Source: Ascidia mentula (Eukaryota > Chordata > Ascidiacea > Phlebobranchia > Ascidiidae). From it: a DNA stretch of 64,000 nt. Numbering within the stretch: the stretch's first letter is position 1; every line of letters starts with the position of its first letter. Where the stretch lies: NCBI GenBank assembly GCA_947561715.1, contig OX387198.1, positions 9,238,001-9,302,000 on the forward strand, written 5' to 3'. Made by a program: the position numbers and the translations under genes. The notes beneath the pieces are model-generated. The model worked only from the letters and a program-made list of their open reading frames with translations, had not been told where the DNA came from and ran no database searches. Positions 1 through 13,419 of the stretch are shown here, in pieces.

Positions 1-941
1 TTAAAGGGCTCGGTTCATCAGGCAGGTCAGCGCGCTCTGCTAAACATGTTTGACGGCAAACAAGAGTATTTTGAAGCAAAGCTCGCCACTGCGAAGTTGG
101 AATCGCCACCGAGAATTTGTGACGTCACTATTTCCTCGCCGTGATTGTTTCGTCCTTATATGTTGTATTGTATCAGTTCGTTTGTCCTCTATGCCAATAA
201 CGACGAGAATTACATTGTTTTCTTGTATAATATATGTTTAAAGGATTGAAAGGCAAAAAGGGAAGACAGGAAAAGGTTGCACCCACAGGCACACAAAAAA
301 TACAGCAATTTTAAATAATGATTTGTGAATTAAATACACTGTACTGAGCTTTTCAAATTTAGCTTATCAAAACAGTAAAAAATCATATATTAAATGCAAG
401 AGTCCGTTTTCATACGTCATGGAAGAAGAGGCAAGTGCGAAGAAAGCATTTACACAGCAATGACGAGATAAAAAAACAGACGCGGCTTCTTAAAAAGGCT
501 TTCCCTATAAGTTTGTTTTCACTTCAATGGGGCGTCGACCAAACCCAGCATCATTCCCTTTCGTCCCATGGGCACCTTTGAGCTATCTGTAAACAAATAT
601 TGATCAAAATATTCAGGCTGAAGACAAGGAATTACCGCAAACTTTTAACACTACTGTTTGTGATTCAAGCAATTGAAGAATCATCCGTAACAAACGTTCC
701 TTACGGAATACACTGTTCCTTACAAATCAATAGCGGCTCTAAAAATGGTTATTTTGAAAACCTGCAAGCATTGTAAGACCAGATCAAAACGTTAATTTGA
801 AAATCGTCAAATAAAATCCACTGCACTTAATTATGAACTCATGGTTTTGTGTACTTTTAAAATAAAACTATACATAGCATAACTTAAAAACTGAAATGTT
901 TGGCAAAATGAACTTTACATTAGTTATATGACCTATCTTGT
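1..941. other. Window edge, non-coding as far as I can see
   Basis: AT-rich sequence with only short open frames that show no codon structure, no splice-consistent continuation and no family similarity I recognise. It lies downstream of the minus-strand small gene that ends at 942, so part of it may be that gene's 3' untranslated region. I see no tRNA, repeat array or transposon end here. Confidence 0.4.
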
Positions 942-1562
942 TCATTTAAAATCCGCTGTCTTACATGTTTTGGGTTTTTTCTCTTCGTACCAATACTTCA
1001 TCCCCTGTTTACTGTGTTGATAGTAGATTGATTTCTCTACAGGTTTCTTCAAACTAAGATATTTCTTTTCGGATTTTTCCTCTTTTGTTGGAGAATTCTT
1101 TTCCTTGTTGGATTTTGGCGAGGTTGATTTAATGGATATGGAGGCATTTTCTTTGAGTGGTTTATCGCCTATTGAAATACATTCATTCGATACTCTTCCT
1201 AGTTGCTCCGTTTCATTACGTACCATGATTAGGCGTAAAAACGTGCTGGGTTATTGTTATTTTATGTCGCACATAAATCATAAATATAATATATTAGTAA
1301 AATATAGGTTCGTTTTCGAGGATTTTCCATGACCACAAATAGGATAATCGTTACAGTCCGTTGGAGTACTCACACATAATAACCAACAAAAACGCTTACT
1401 GGTATTTTCCTTCGTCTGCGGTACTGTAGGTAACGTAACAGCTGCACTCGTTGTTGAACTGGTGCTACATCTTTGATGAATCCTTTTTAGTCCAAGTCTT
1501 GCGTGATGTAACAAATTTAATTCCATCTCCTTTTCGATGTCATAGTAATCTTCTCCCCGCAT
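942..1562 (-). CDS. Unrecognised short lysine/serine-rich protein, two-exon model
   Basis: I do not recognise this gene. The model joins exon 1 (1562 down to 1400, starting at an ATG, ending at donor GTAAGC, phase 1) to exon 2 (1198 down to 942). This gives about 139 residues. The first part is acidic then helical (MRGEDYYDIEKEMELNLL), followed by a Thr/Ser stretch. The second part is very rich in Lys, Ser and Glu and ends with an aromatic-basic patch (KYWYEEKKPK). The acceptor at 1199-1200 has a poor pyrimidine tract, and the better acceptor nearer 1244 gives a stop in frame, so the junction is doubtful. The gene is divergent from RTEL1, about 1.7 kb away. Low-complexity basic composition fits a small nuclear or RNA-associated protein, but this is only a guess. 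Confidence 0.3.
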
Positions 1563-3306
1563 GGTTCGTAGTTAGTGTAACAAATGGAACTTAAACGTAT
1601 ACTGTTGTTATTGAGGTGGTACTGCTCACTCTGTAAAACGACCTTTGATATTGATGCTTAAAACGCAACAAGTACCCGTGCTTGACGCGGAAAATAAATA
1701 ACGGAAAGCCTGTGTCGTTCTCTTATTTGATGTGTGTGCACACCCATAGTTCATATAATTGTATTAATTCTCAGTGTATCTGACCCAAACGTTAAACTTA
1801 GTTTTTGTTTCTATTAGATTAAGACATAAACTGATAGTGCCATTATACTACGTGAGTCAATATTTTTACTTTTCAAAATAAAATGCCACAAAGACGCTGA
1901 TCGTATGCCATATTTATGACTTTCCTGGATACTGACACGTGAAAAACAGATCCGTCGGTCAACAACAAGCAGTACAGGCTGTTTCCTGCAGTCTTTTTGC
2001 ATTTTCACGTGTATCTATTTAACTTACCTTACAACTGCATAGCCTTAAGGCCAAAATATTTCCTTTATATCTATTGTCAATAACGATGACACCGATTCTT
2101 GCCCGCCAGTCTGCCCTTTCCCTTTGTATTGTTCGCGTCCAAAGCCAAACAATTCGTTCTAATTCAATTTCCGCCTAATTTAGCCCGCACGTATCTGGCA
2201 ATCTTGTTTGGTATGCCTAATATAACTAAATAAGTTAGGGCCTAAAGAAACGCCGTCGCAAACAAAGGGGCTTTGTCACTGCTGTTGATACAAATAGATC
2301 TTTTTTCCTCACCAAGCCTCCACTACATAGATGCTTCTGTTTGTGCGCTGGCCAGGTCGCTCAGGCCAGGCTATTGTTCAAATTCCTCTCAGTGGTCGCG
2401 CACAAGTGGCCCATGGAAACGGCCGTGCCGCACAGCTGAAGAGATCCTGAATGGACGAATCTCTCTCCCAACTTTGAAGTAGGCTACAGGCCTGGCAGCG
2501 TGGTGTTCCTCGAGCCCAACGCGCAAAGGAGGAAAGTTGTTCTACGCTATTATGTTACGAGTGCCTCTAAACCACAAGTTCCATTTGAAAAGGAACAAGA
2601 CCGGATTGAATAATGTTGTTGGACCCGACTCAATTATCGTGTGTATTTTACCGATAAATTGTTTACAAACCCTAACACAGGACACGTCGTAGCAAATATC
2701 GGTTGCACTAATATGAAACCAAGTTCCAGTTGAAATAGTAATAGGCCTATATAAAAGCAACATATTGTTCAATAACACCGGACCATGAATAATTTGAATA
2801 TTGCTCACAATTCCAATGTGCCTTGTGTAAGTCAATCTAGCGCCATCATTTAATGGCCATTTATGGTAATGGCCTGGTGTCAAAACAAACTTGTTTTGAG
2901 ACTATTCCTACAAAGAGTTGTTTTGTTGTTTATGGTTTTGCCTGATGCAACAATTTGTTTCCAAGGCATGATGTTAAATCCAAGAGATTTAAAAAACTTT
3001 TGAACCTTACATTTATATACCTACTGGAGTATACTGATGCTATCTTTATAGTCTACCTAAGGGGTATTGGGTAATGAATCGTTACGGTAGATTCGTTGCT
3101 TGTACCCTCTTTTATGCTGTGCTTTTACAACTTCGCAGAAGAAATAAATGTGCAATGACGGCGATAGCTAAAAAAAATTACAGAAATATTTTTGTTGGTT
3201 GGGAGATTGCACCTACAATGGCTCTGTTAAAGTATGATAAAATCATCTGGCGGGTAAAATGACGAAATGTTTTGATTTGTCATGAACCAACTTGCCTTGC
3301 TTTGAC
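1563..3306. other. Divergent intergenic interval upstream of RTEL1
   Basis: About 1.7 kb between the minus-strand small gene and the RTEL1 start codon. It should hold the promoters of both. I see no convincing TATA box, repeat or coding exon. Several open frames of 60-110 codons exist on both strands but show no splice continuity or family signature. Confidence 0.4.
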
Positions 3307-6300
3307 ATGCCTATACTGGACATTCTTGGAGTAAATGTGGACTTTCCATTCACTCCGTACGATGTCCAGACAAGCTACATGACGAAGGTGATTGAAGCGC
3401 TGCAAACAGGACAGAATGCAGTGCTGGAATCGCCTACTGGCACAGGAAAAACTCTTTGTCTGCTGTGCGCGACTCTGGCTTGGAGAGCTGCTGAGCTGAA
3501 AAAGATCAAAGCACTTGATGTAAAAGATAATGAGGTTTGTTTCCTTTTAACAAAACTGCATTTCTCCGTGATATTTCCAAAAATATACATTTTATTTTAG
3601 CTGGAACAAGGTTTGGGGGCTTGGAATGCAAATCCAAATGAGACAAATGAAGCCACGCCTGCAGTGGCAAAAATAATTTATGCATCTCGTACACATTCAC
3701 AATTATCCCAAGTGGTAAAAGAGCTCAAAAGAACAATGTATGGAAAACAGTAAGTAGATGCTTTTTTGTGTTTCTTTTGTTGGTTTTTGTCACAATATTT
3801 ATGTGTCATTAAAACTGAGTTCACTCCAGATACTTGTACTAAAAGTAAACTAAATTTGACAAGTTATCTACTATATTTTTTTCCCTGTTGCAGAGTTGTC
3901 ATTAGCTTACTGGGCTCTCGCGAGCAGATGTGCATTCACCCCGAAGTGTCAAAGCAGACAAGCAACCAAACAATGGTTCACATGTGTAGAAACAAAGTTA
4001 ACAAACATCTTTGTCATTTTTACAACAATGTGGATGGTATGAATATTAATCTGCTGGCAATACACTAGGATTTTTTCATACATATATTGTATGTTTCTAA
4101 GATGCCAGAAAAAATGGTGTGTTTACCAAAGAGGTAATGGACATTGAGGAACTTGTTACGTTGGGTCATAAAAGAAATGCCTGCCCCTACTATTCCACAA
4201 GGGAAATTTCAAAACAAGCTGAATGTGGAGTTGTTTTTACACCTTACAACTACCTACTTGATAGAAAATCACGCAAATCTCAAAACCTGGAAATTGGCGG
4301 GAATGTAATTATATTTGACGAAGCTCACAACCTGGTAAATTTTACTGAAAATCCAATTACAAAAATATGTGTCTTGCATCAAGTTTTGTGTATTAAGATT
4401 TGCTCATGGATCTGTTGTAATAGATTTATGCTTTCATTAGACATGTAAATCCATTATTCTGACTCTACATATTTTAACAGGAGAAACTGTGTGAGGAATC
4501 TGCATCATTTGATTTGACATCTTTGGAGCTTGCAAACTGCATTGAAGAAGTGGGGGATCTACTCAATGCTGTCAACAAAATGTCAGAGACGGGTACAGTG
4601 GCAGATGGACATGAAGCTGGTGAAGCATCAGGTAGCTATTTTTAGTTTTTGCAACACTACTATGTCATAATTTTTGTTTTGTTATTTCAGCTTTATCTGA
4701 ATTTAAAAAGGACGATTTGGCCTTGATGAAGTCATTTTTTCTTGCCCTGGAAGAACATTTGGATAAAATTGAACTTCCAGCATCAAAAAGCAAGTCAGAA
4801 CCAGGAAGGTGTTTTCAACTGTTTTGTATGCATTGTGAAAATGTATTGCACCTGATCACACAATAGTTACCGTGCATACTTGTAGGTACATCTTTGACTT
4901 CTTCAGCAAGGTAAACCTGACCTTTGACACACATGAAGTACTGTTGGAGCTGATGGACAAAATCTCCTCCTATTTATCTACATGTAAGTTATGACAAAAT
5001 AAAGTGTTATAAAGCATTAACCATTGGTCTAGGTCATAAACCTGGCAATCATAGCAAATTGTTTTGTTATGAGGGCTACTTTACCTCTAGTTCTTCTATT
5101 TTTGTGCCTACAACATCCAAACAGTTTAGACAATGAATTTTGCCCAAAACACAAAAACTAAGGCACTCTTGGGGTCTTAAGGGTATTGCGTATAATAGCA
5201 CACCTTTACAGTGAGCAACTCGTTTCGTACTCGCGGAACCGCCCTCCAGAAGTTTTCCGAGATCATCAAGATCGCCTTCAGCGCGTCCGCTTCTGGGTCT
5301 GCCGACAGTAGAACACCGAGTTTTTCGATTTTCTCCGCATCAGCGCGCCCCTCCATCGAGGACCTGACCCGTTTCTATCGCGTCCACATATGCGAGGACG
5401 TTCCGAAACCCGGCAAGAAGGACCTGTGGAAAAAGGACAAGGGAACGCTGAGAGCCAAACCAAGTAAGAGTTATTAACATCGTGCGCCTATTTTTAGTGG
5501 TTGTTGGTAATGGTTTGTCAAACCAAAAAGTTCAATTTCTCCGTTTTTAATGCTCATCTTTCATGTTACAAAAAAAATGCTTTGCAAACTAGGTTTACCT
5601 GGTGTTGTAAACGGTCGTGACAAAGTGCCAACATGTTTAGTCCGTATTTTGCACAATTGAAATGTTTGGCACACCTCAGCTCTCCATAACAATAAAATGG
5701 TGCTGTGAGATTGAAAAATGGTAGACTTAGTTATTTTACAGGTCGGACAATATCGTATTGGTGCTTCAGCCCTGGCTTCGCGATGCAGGATCTAGTAAAG
5801 AACGGGGCGAGAAATTTAATCCTGACGAGTGGAACCATATCGCCTATAGATTCCTTCGTCTCAGAACTGCACGTGTACGTCAGAATAACATATCGCTTTA
5901 ATGTTTCATACAATATGTTTTACGCAAATCTACACCGTAAGTTCAACTTAAATCCCACACACACGTATTTGAAACTGCCTTGAAGTGAGATTTCTAGATC
6001 GCATGTAAGTAACCTTTGAGTCAGTTTAAACTTAGAACGATAATTGTTGATGTACAAAGTCCAATCCTGTTTATCTCCATTCGGGCTCTATTCTTCTAGG
6101 GACTTCCCCATCACTCTTGTGAACGATCACGTGATTGACAAACACCAGATTTTCGTGGCGACGCTGAGTCGCGGACTGAACGGCATCCGTCTGGAGTCCA
6201 CGTTCAAATCGCGCGGCGACACCGACCAAGTGACCGAACTTGGTAACACCGTGGCGGAGGTGGCGAGGAATTCACCAGGCGGCTTGCTCGTCTTTTTTCC

Positions 6301-9300
6301 TTCTTATGCTGCTATGGAGCATTACGTCAGGGAATGGCGGGTTCGTAGCAGTTTGTTTTGACATTTCGTATTTCTTGCGTTCATCGTGCAATGGATTTTT
6401 TTCTGTTTACACCCTCGTTTTCAAATACTTATTTGCATATATAATAGTTAAACCAAATTAGGAGCTAATTAACGAAGGATAGCCATACAGTGTTTTGTGT
6501 TTCAAGTGTATATATCACTAAAATAGTTATCCCTTAACATTATCTAGATTTAAAATCTTCTCTGAAAATTATTAAAAGGTGTATCGTATATCAAAATTCC
6601 CATTTGCCGCGACGTCCAAACCGGTCATACTTGCGAATGTTACAGTTTGTTTCAAGATGAAATGTTCCCTTCTTATCCGCCCCCTTAGTGTAATACGAAA
6701 CCAGTCAAACTTTGTATTCGCTTTGACCACCTGAAAATTCCCATTGCCGTGGCATAATATTATACGTACAGAATGATGATGGCAGTCGAAAAGATGAACT
6801 AGCAATGATTCACCCTTTACGTGGAACGTGTGAGTAAATATTTTATTTGTTGCGTAGGAATCCTCTAACGTGATGCAAAGACTCGAGTTGGCCAAACTTT
6901 GCACGGTCGAACCGCGTGGAAAGGGCGAACTCCGGGACGCCATCGACAAATTCTACTCCGATGTTAAGTCGCCGCAGGGTGGCGCTCTGTTTGCAATATG
7001 CCGTGGAAAGGTTGGTGACAGCCTTGTCATGCTTTAGTGATATCTTCTTGTAAAATACCTATTTCCAAGTTTAAAATCTGTTGGCTTCCATACATGACAA
7101 ATATATTTCGCCGAACAACATTGTCAATGCCTTACGTGAATACATATTATGTTCTTATAAATACTCCTTGGTATAAATACTCATTGGAACGGTTGTGCGT
7201 TGTACAACTTACATTAAAAATTAACATTTAGGGGGGCTTATCTTATCCTGGAAATGTATTATATTTTATTTCTAGTTTAAGCATTGTAGGTGCGTATGAC
7301 ACAAAACAGTCACCAAGGTTTCTATTATACGATTTCCGCAACATGGCGACAATCAAAGCGCTTGTAGTGAAGTGCCGGCTTGCGCACTGTCCTGGAGCAA
7401 AACGATGGAACCCTTTCGATTCCACTTCAGGCCTGTTGAAACCCTTTAATACGGCAAATAGCTGCAACACTTGTGTTCGTGTGGCAGGTTTCAGAGGGCC
7501 TCGACTTCGCGAACGACAACGGTCGCGCGGTGCTCATAGTGGGGATTCCCTTCCCGCCAACCCAGGACGCCAAAGTCAAGCTGAAAATGTCTTTTCTCGA
7601 CGACTTAAGGAGGTCTGGAATGCCCAACGTACGTGCCTGCCCCTTGTTTTTGATTTCATTTGACGTGAATATGTTTAGTGTGGTGTAGGTATTCGACAAG
7701 TACATGCGCGATTTTTGTGTTATTGATAAGTATAGAACCTGGCGTTACAGAACCTTTGGTTGCCTTTTTGACAGGAAATTAGAAAAAACCGTTTTGGAGG
7801 TATGGGCAATAACCTGCATAGTTTTATATATGGTTTGTGGATTTTTGCCATCATCAGTTCTCTTTTATCGGTTTTAAGCAATCTCTTTCTGACGAATATG
7901 TTTGTACAATTCATTTTAGTTTCCACGTAACCGGCACGTTCACAACCAGTAGGCACCAACCCGTTAGCACGGCATCCGTACGTGGCCTTCGCTGCTTTAC
8001 GCAGATTTCACCTTACTCGATATGAAACAATTAAACGTCACGCCCAAGTACGCCGCACTTGTACTATCCCTTGCCATCCACTCGACAACGACGTCAACGA
8101 CGGTTCTCACGTCGGCTTACAAACCTCTCCGCACGCAGGTAATCCAGGGATCGGAATGGTACAGGCTGCAAGCGTGCCGAGCCGTCAATCAAGCAATAGG
8201 TCGCGTGATCAGGCATCGATACGACTACGGGGCGATTATCCTATGCGATCAACGCTTCACCAGGAAGGATCAACTGAACGAGGTCAGATCCTTCATATGA
8301 GTGCCACGCTCGTGCTTGGAACTCGCTCGTATTTAATAAACAGGAGCAATAATCCCCGTGGTTCAAATCGACTCGTTTAAATTTTCGAACTGCGGGGCTT
8401 CTGAGATCGCGAAGGTTTCGACAAAACTCGAGTCTCATTACCTTTTTTTTCCAAATTCTTGGGAAGTTTACAACACTTTTCTGCGTTGAATTTTGACTAA
8501 ACACCCCAACGAGCGAATATCCAAGCAGTTTATGTACTTTTGAGAGCGAGATAACAAAGTTCAACGAATAAGCAATAACAAAGTTGTATTTGTGTCGGAC
8601 AAAACAATAAGCAAGCCAATAAAAAAACAACAAAAATGCTAGAACAGTTATTCTCATGCGTTCTTTATACAAAATCTGTCTTGTATCGTAATGGAGTTGT
8701 TTAGTAAAAAATGAAACGCCCTTTAACAATGATCCCCTTCAAGCTGGAACGAGTAAAAGCAATCGAGTTCGTAGTAATCCCGCACTGTCCCTTTCGTGCA
8801 CGTTAACCCGTTCGATCATTATTATATTACACGTTAAACAACATCAGCTTAACACGATTTGTGATGCAATTATACTTTCTGGGTTATTGTCCCCGGTTTT
8901 ACCTGTGTACCCTCATATTCAACCGCTGTTCGTATACATCCATTCGTGTTACAGTATTCCTATTAAAAGGTAAAACAGCGATCACAGGAGAAATGTCTGT
9001 AGATGCTTTATTTATAAAAAGATATTGTTTTGAATCGGTGCACGAAAGACAGCCTGTCAGAATGCATTGTTAGTTTAATTGAACCTGTTTTTTTCCTTGC
9101 GTCACACGCACTTACGTCCGTTCGGTTTATGTGCAATTTTAGTTGCCAAAATGGATACAATGTCACGTGACTCCTTTCGACGACTGCCACAAAGCGATGC
9201 GCCGACTCAAATCATTCTTCTGCTCCATCCGCGAAAAGGAAAATTTTCGACTCCGGTACGTGAAGTTGTACGTTTTTCTGTTTCAATGTAAATATACGTT

Positions 9301-12300
9301 TGCCTAAACACAGCATTCCTGTCAAATTACTCCAATTGATCTTGCGCGCATATCACTAACATGATAATTTTCGTCGCTTTGCAAGGGGTGCACGTTAATT
9401 TTACGCCACGCAAATCATGGCTGGACACGGTGGTAAGAAAATATTATTTTCATATAACCTCCGCACTTCGCTATAAATACTGCAGCATTGCAGAAAAACG
9501 TGTGTCTTATGTCATTGTGTTTTTTCTGCTTTGTATACAAAACGAATAAACCAACACTACTCTTTACCAGCCTCCACATATACTTTTTACAGGTCATTGA
9601 GCAAATCAAGCTCCAACGCCAAAGTGACCAAAACGCCCAAGGATTCGCGCGCGGATATATCAGTGGTTAAAAACAGCAGTAGCACCAGCAGCACTCAGCA
9701 ACTTTCGTTCGGTGGAATGAAGAAAATGTACGACATTACGAGACTTCCAAAGATGAGTGACCCCGACTGCCACGTTCCGAGTAGAGCCAGCAACCCAAAG
9801 TCAGTTCAGCTATATACCTTGTGGACGAAAATCGTGTTTTTAATATCACAGTAATAAGCTTTAACATACGCGTTGGGGCGTTGCTTACGTTGTTTGAAAT
9901 GATATACAACCACCTACTGAAAATCTAAGCTGTTGAGTTTTTTTTTCCACAGGAATGACAAAAAATAAATGCGCTGCTCGGTTGTATCACTTGTAGTAAA
10001 AATTTATGTAATGTTTAAAAATTTCAACTGCGGCAGCCTGCCAAATTGATGAAAACTATGCCAATAAAAGACTAACTAAGCGAATTTAATTACGTTCCTA
10101 AGAAATTGCGATCATTTTTGTATTTTTGCCATCCTTAAAGCAAATATTCCGACTTTTTCTTTAGCACTTCGATGTTCGCTCCATCTTGCCTCTGCCAGGC
10201 CTCAACCTCGAACACAAGGAAGCGCAAGAGAGCCGAACATGGGTGAGTGAGAAAACAAGGCTGATGTGTGAGAGGGACGGATTAGGAACACTGGCTAATG
10301 TCGAGATTGCATAACAACTGGTTTGGACAGTTGTGTTGCATAAGGCAGGCCTTAAACCGTACCCTTGGTTGCGCCAAAGTTTTGCAAAAAACATGTACAT
10401 GTACACGTCATAACGCAGATCGGCGGTACTTCCACATTGTGAACTTGGCAACGCACACATGGTTTATAGACTGTGATGTTTAAATGTGTCCTCGTAAAGA
10501 AGATTTTGTTTGTTTTTGTAAGTGGGCGTGTCCCCGCTGGTATGCGTTAACGCTGGTTCCTTCCCATTTAGAGAAACCATGCCATGTAAGGTTTTTTATG
10601 CAAAAGTCGAAACAACAATACCCTAAACTTGGCGATTAATAGGAAGGGTTACTGAAATGCTCTTCCATAAACAAGACGCTCTAATCCGTCCAAATTGGAG
10701 ATGCGCATCTTGTATCCACTCGCCTTGCCAGGCGCTCATATCCACTCTTAATGTGGTAAGCTGTAATAAGATGTTAAATGCTTGCCGCAACGAACGGCTG
10801 AGCGCCTTGAGCTGCCGTCGTTACCCAGGGGACAGTTTCCGTCGCCATGTACGTATTTGAGGAATTCCAGGAGGGCCCTTGACGTCTGAACTGCCGTCTA
10901 CCTGAGAAAAACATAGGAAATGTTATTTGTTTTGCTGATGTTATTGCAACGTTTTTTAGAGTCATTTTTTCCCACATTTACTTCATGATTTGCATTGAAA
11001 TGAGATTTTTACTACACGCGAAACAGTAGTTGGGCACCTTAGGAACAATTTGCAAAACCTGCAAATGCGTATATGTGTCCGGGAGCCACGTAAATTGTTT
11101 CCTAAGGTGCCAAAAACTACCAAAACTGATTTATTTCCACAAAGAAAAAGAAACACTTACCCGAAATCGAGTCATGCGATTCAGTATTTTCAAAGTTATA
11201 AATCCGATGCTTGCAATGCAGAAACGACTCCAAAAAAGCGAACCTTCTCGACGCTTTGGACGAATGCGTGGATTCCACAGCACCCGAAGACGATGAACCT
11301 GACCACTTGGGCGAAGCTGAGGTATTACTCCAATACACGGTCCAATAATCACTTAAACGAACTTTTGTGTCGTCGCAGGCGAACCGTATGTCCACGCACT
11401 TATTAGTTATGGACCGACGAATGACTGAGACGCAGAAAAAAAAGAAGATCAAGTTGAAGGTGGGTTTTACTGTTCCAGAATCTTCTTTCTGTGTACCTCG
11501 TTTTAATTTGGTAGCCGTAATACTTCTAGCAGCGTGTGTCTGTCTTGGAATCGAATCCTAAGAAAGCGGAGAAGCCAACGACAAGCGCGCGAGTTCCTTC
11601 CGAACCAGGTATTGTATTTAGGAAGAAACAGTTTTCGTCCTAATTTAAAAAATACGACGTTTAATTGGGAGAGTATTTGGGGTCTTTTAAGATAATTTAC
11701 GACGTTGCGTACTGTTCGTGGCGTGGCATTCCCGTAAATTTTCATCCTTGTCGGCAATGCGTTTGTCACATTATAACATGCGGCCGCTGAGAGTGACTAA
11801 GCCTTTGCCGCAGTGACCAGAGTTAGCAAGTCGGATTTACGGCATAAATCACTCCTATACCCGCATAAAGTGATCAGCATTGATTTAACCCACCCCGAAC
11901 CGCAACACAGCCCTGTAAATACACGTTCAAAGTTGGCGGAGAACAGCCAACAAAAATGACAAAATATACAACCACAAACCGAATAAACCCTCGTGGGGTA
12001 ACCCAGCGACGGTCCCTCTTTCGTTGGTAAACCATTGCTAAACCACATTGGTCCGTACGAACATACGACAACGTGTGCTTACTTTTGGGGTAGGGTTAGC
12101 CGCAGAGCAAGGGTTGCTTTTTTACAGGGACATTATGTTGCGCAACGGTGTTTGCGCGTCGCCTAGGTCGCACCTTGTCCCTAATTGGTTTTTGCGGTTG
12201 CTGATCGTTTTTTTTTTTGCCATGTGCAGCGCTCGGGATTTGTAATATGATGCTTATTGGAACTCGTACTCACGAAAAATTCCCTGGCAAGTTGAGCTTC

Positions 12301-13419
12301 TGGGCTTGGTACAACGTCACTTGGCTTCATTTTCCGGCCCCGCTCATAAAAGCGAGTATTTTTCAATTTTGTACTTGCAATATTCGGGGCTGTGTTTGCA
12401 TGTGACTACGACCGGCTTCTGTGTTTTTTCCCACTTGCTGTCCTGCACAAACTTGTTTTGTGATACAGAAATAAACCCATGTCCGCCCTCAAAGGACACA
12501 TCCATAGCCTTTTGTTTGTTATATCAACCGCCATTGCTCACGCTGTTGCAAGTAACCAAAAGCCCGTAAAATATTTGGTTCTTGTAACTGTCAAGAGCAT
12601 CACGCAGCGCCATAACGTGATTTACGGCTGTGATATTTTCAACACAACTGACGAGTAACCACTTCGCTTCACTCGGCAATTCATTGGTCGTTCGTCTGTC
12701 ACACCACGCGGTGTTTGCTTTGGAAAACGGAAGATATAAGCGTGTCATACGAGCGAGCATAACTTTATGTCTCTCAAATCTGTCGCACGCACAGCATGCG
12801 TGGAAAGTTTTCTGTGGTGCTACCAGTGCAAATATAAGCGAATCTCGCCGGTCGTGACTTATGGAAACCATTGCAAAGATGCAAACCTTTTAAATAGTTT
12901 TCGAATTTTGTTATGACGATGGTATATGGTGTGTTATTCTTATGTGGCGCCACCGTTAAAGATGTTTCACCTCCAAGAGTTAACTAACTGCGCTTTATTG
13001 CAAAACAAATTTTATCCATGATTGCTCTTATTATTTTTTATCAGTTCAGGCTAGGTTTTTACGATCATTTAAAAACTTGTTGTCATAGTGATAATATATT
13101 CTCCTAAAATCGAATTTCAGACGAACGCGCTTTCCGCTTCGGTCCTGCCGCCGACCTGCTCAAATCCATAAAGAAAATGCTCAACGACGAAGGCTACAAA
13201 GCTCTTAAAGCGGCTACGGAGAGCTACCGCTTGAAGGAGGACGTCGAGGTGTTGATGGAGACGCTCGCCGGGCTGTTTCTGGAAAACACAGCACACCATC
13301 ACCTACTTCGCGCGTTCGTGCGTTTTGTCCGCCCACGACACCACGTTCGCTACAGCGAATTGTGCGAAACGCTTACCGGACAGAAATGTATTCTTGACAA
13401 GTCGGCGTGGAATACGTAG
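3307..13419 (+). CDS. RTEL1: RTEL1, iron-sulphur DNA helicase (regulator of telomere elongation)
   Basis: Superfamily 2 XPD-like 5'-3' helicase that disassembles T-loops, D-loops and G-quadruplexes at telomeres and forks. Coding exons: 3307-3534, 3601-3749, 3894-4036, 4102-4334, 4481-4631, 4691-4808, 4886-4983, 5212-5463, 5742-5874, 6100-6340, 6858-7010, 7488-7628, 8139-8282, 9143-9255, 9593-9799, 10165-10242, 11222-11321, 11379-11459, 11530-11608, 13121-13419. All phases agree and give 1046 residues. Visible motifs: Walker A SPTGTGKT (42-49); four Fe-S cysteines at 139, 157, 166 and 201; DEAH box (246-249); [13 protein letters not shown]; and motif [11 protein letters not shown]. The last exon encodes one harmonin-like domain ending RFVRPRHH...LTGQKC. 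Start: the ATG at 3307 (MPILDILG) aligns with the human start; an in-frame TTG five codons upstream is ignored. Human RTEL1 is longer, with a second harmonin domain and a PIP box. Confidence 0.96.

Noticed and set aside
3292-3306. In-frame TTG start five codons upstream of the RTEL1 ATG
   Set aside because: Eukaryotic initiation favours ATG, and the protein from the ATG at 3307 aligns with the known RTEL1 N-terminus at the same length.
8241-8729. 162-codon open frame on the minus strand over the RTEL1 exon at 8139-8282
   Set aside because: It overlaps a secure RTEL1 exon, shows no family similarity and is hydrophobic, Cys/Tyr-rich random-looking sequence.
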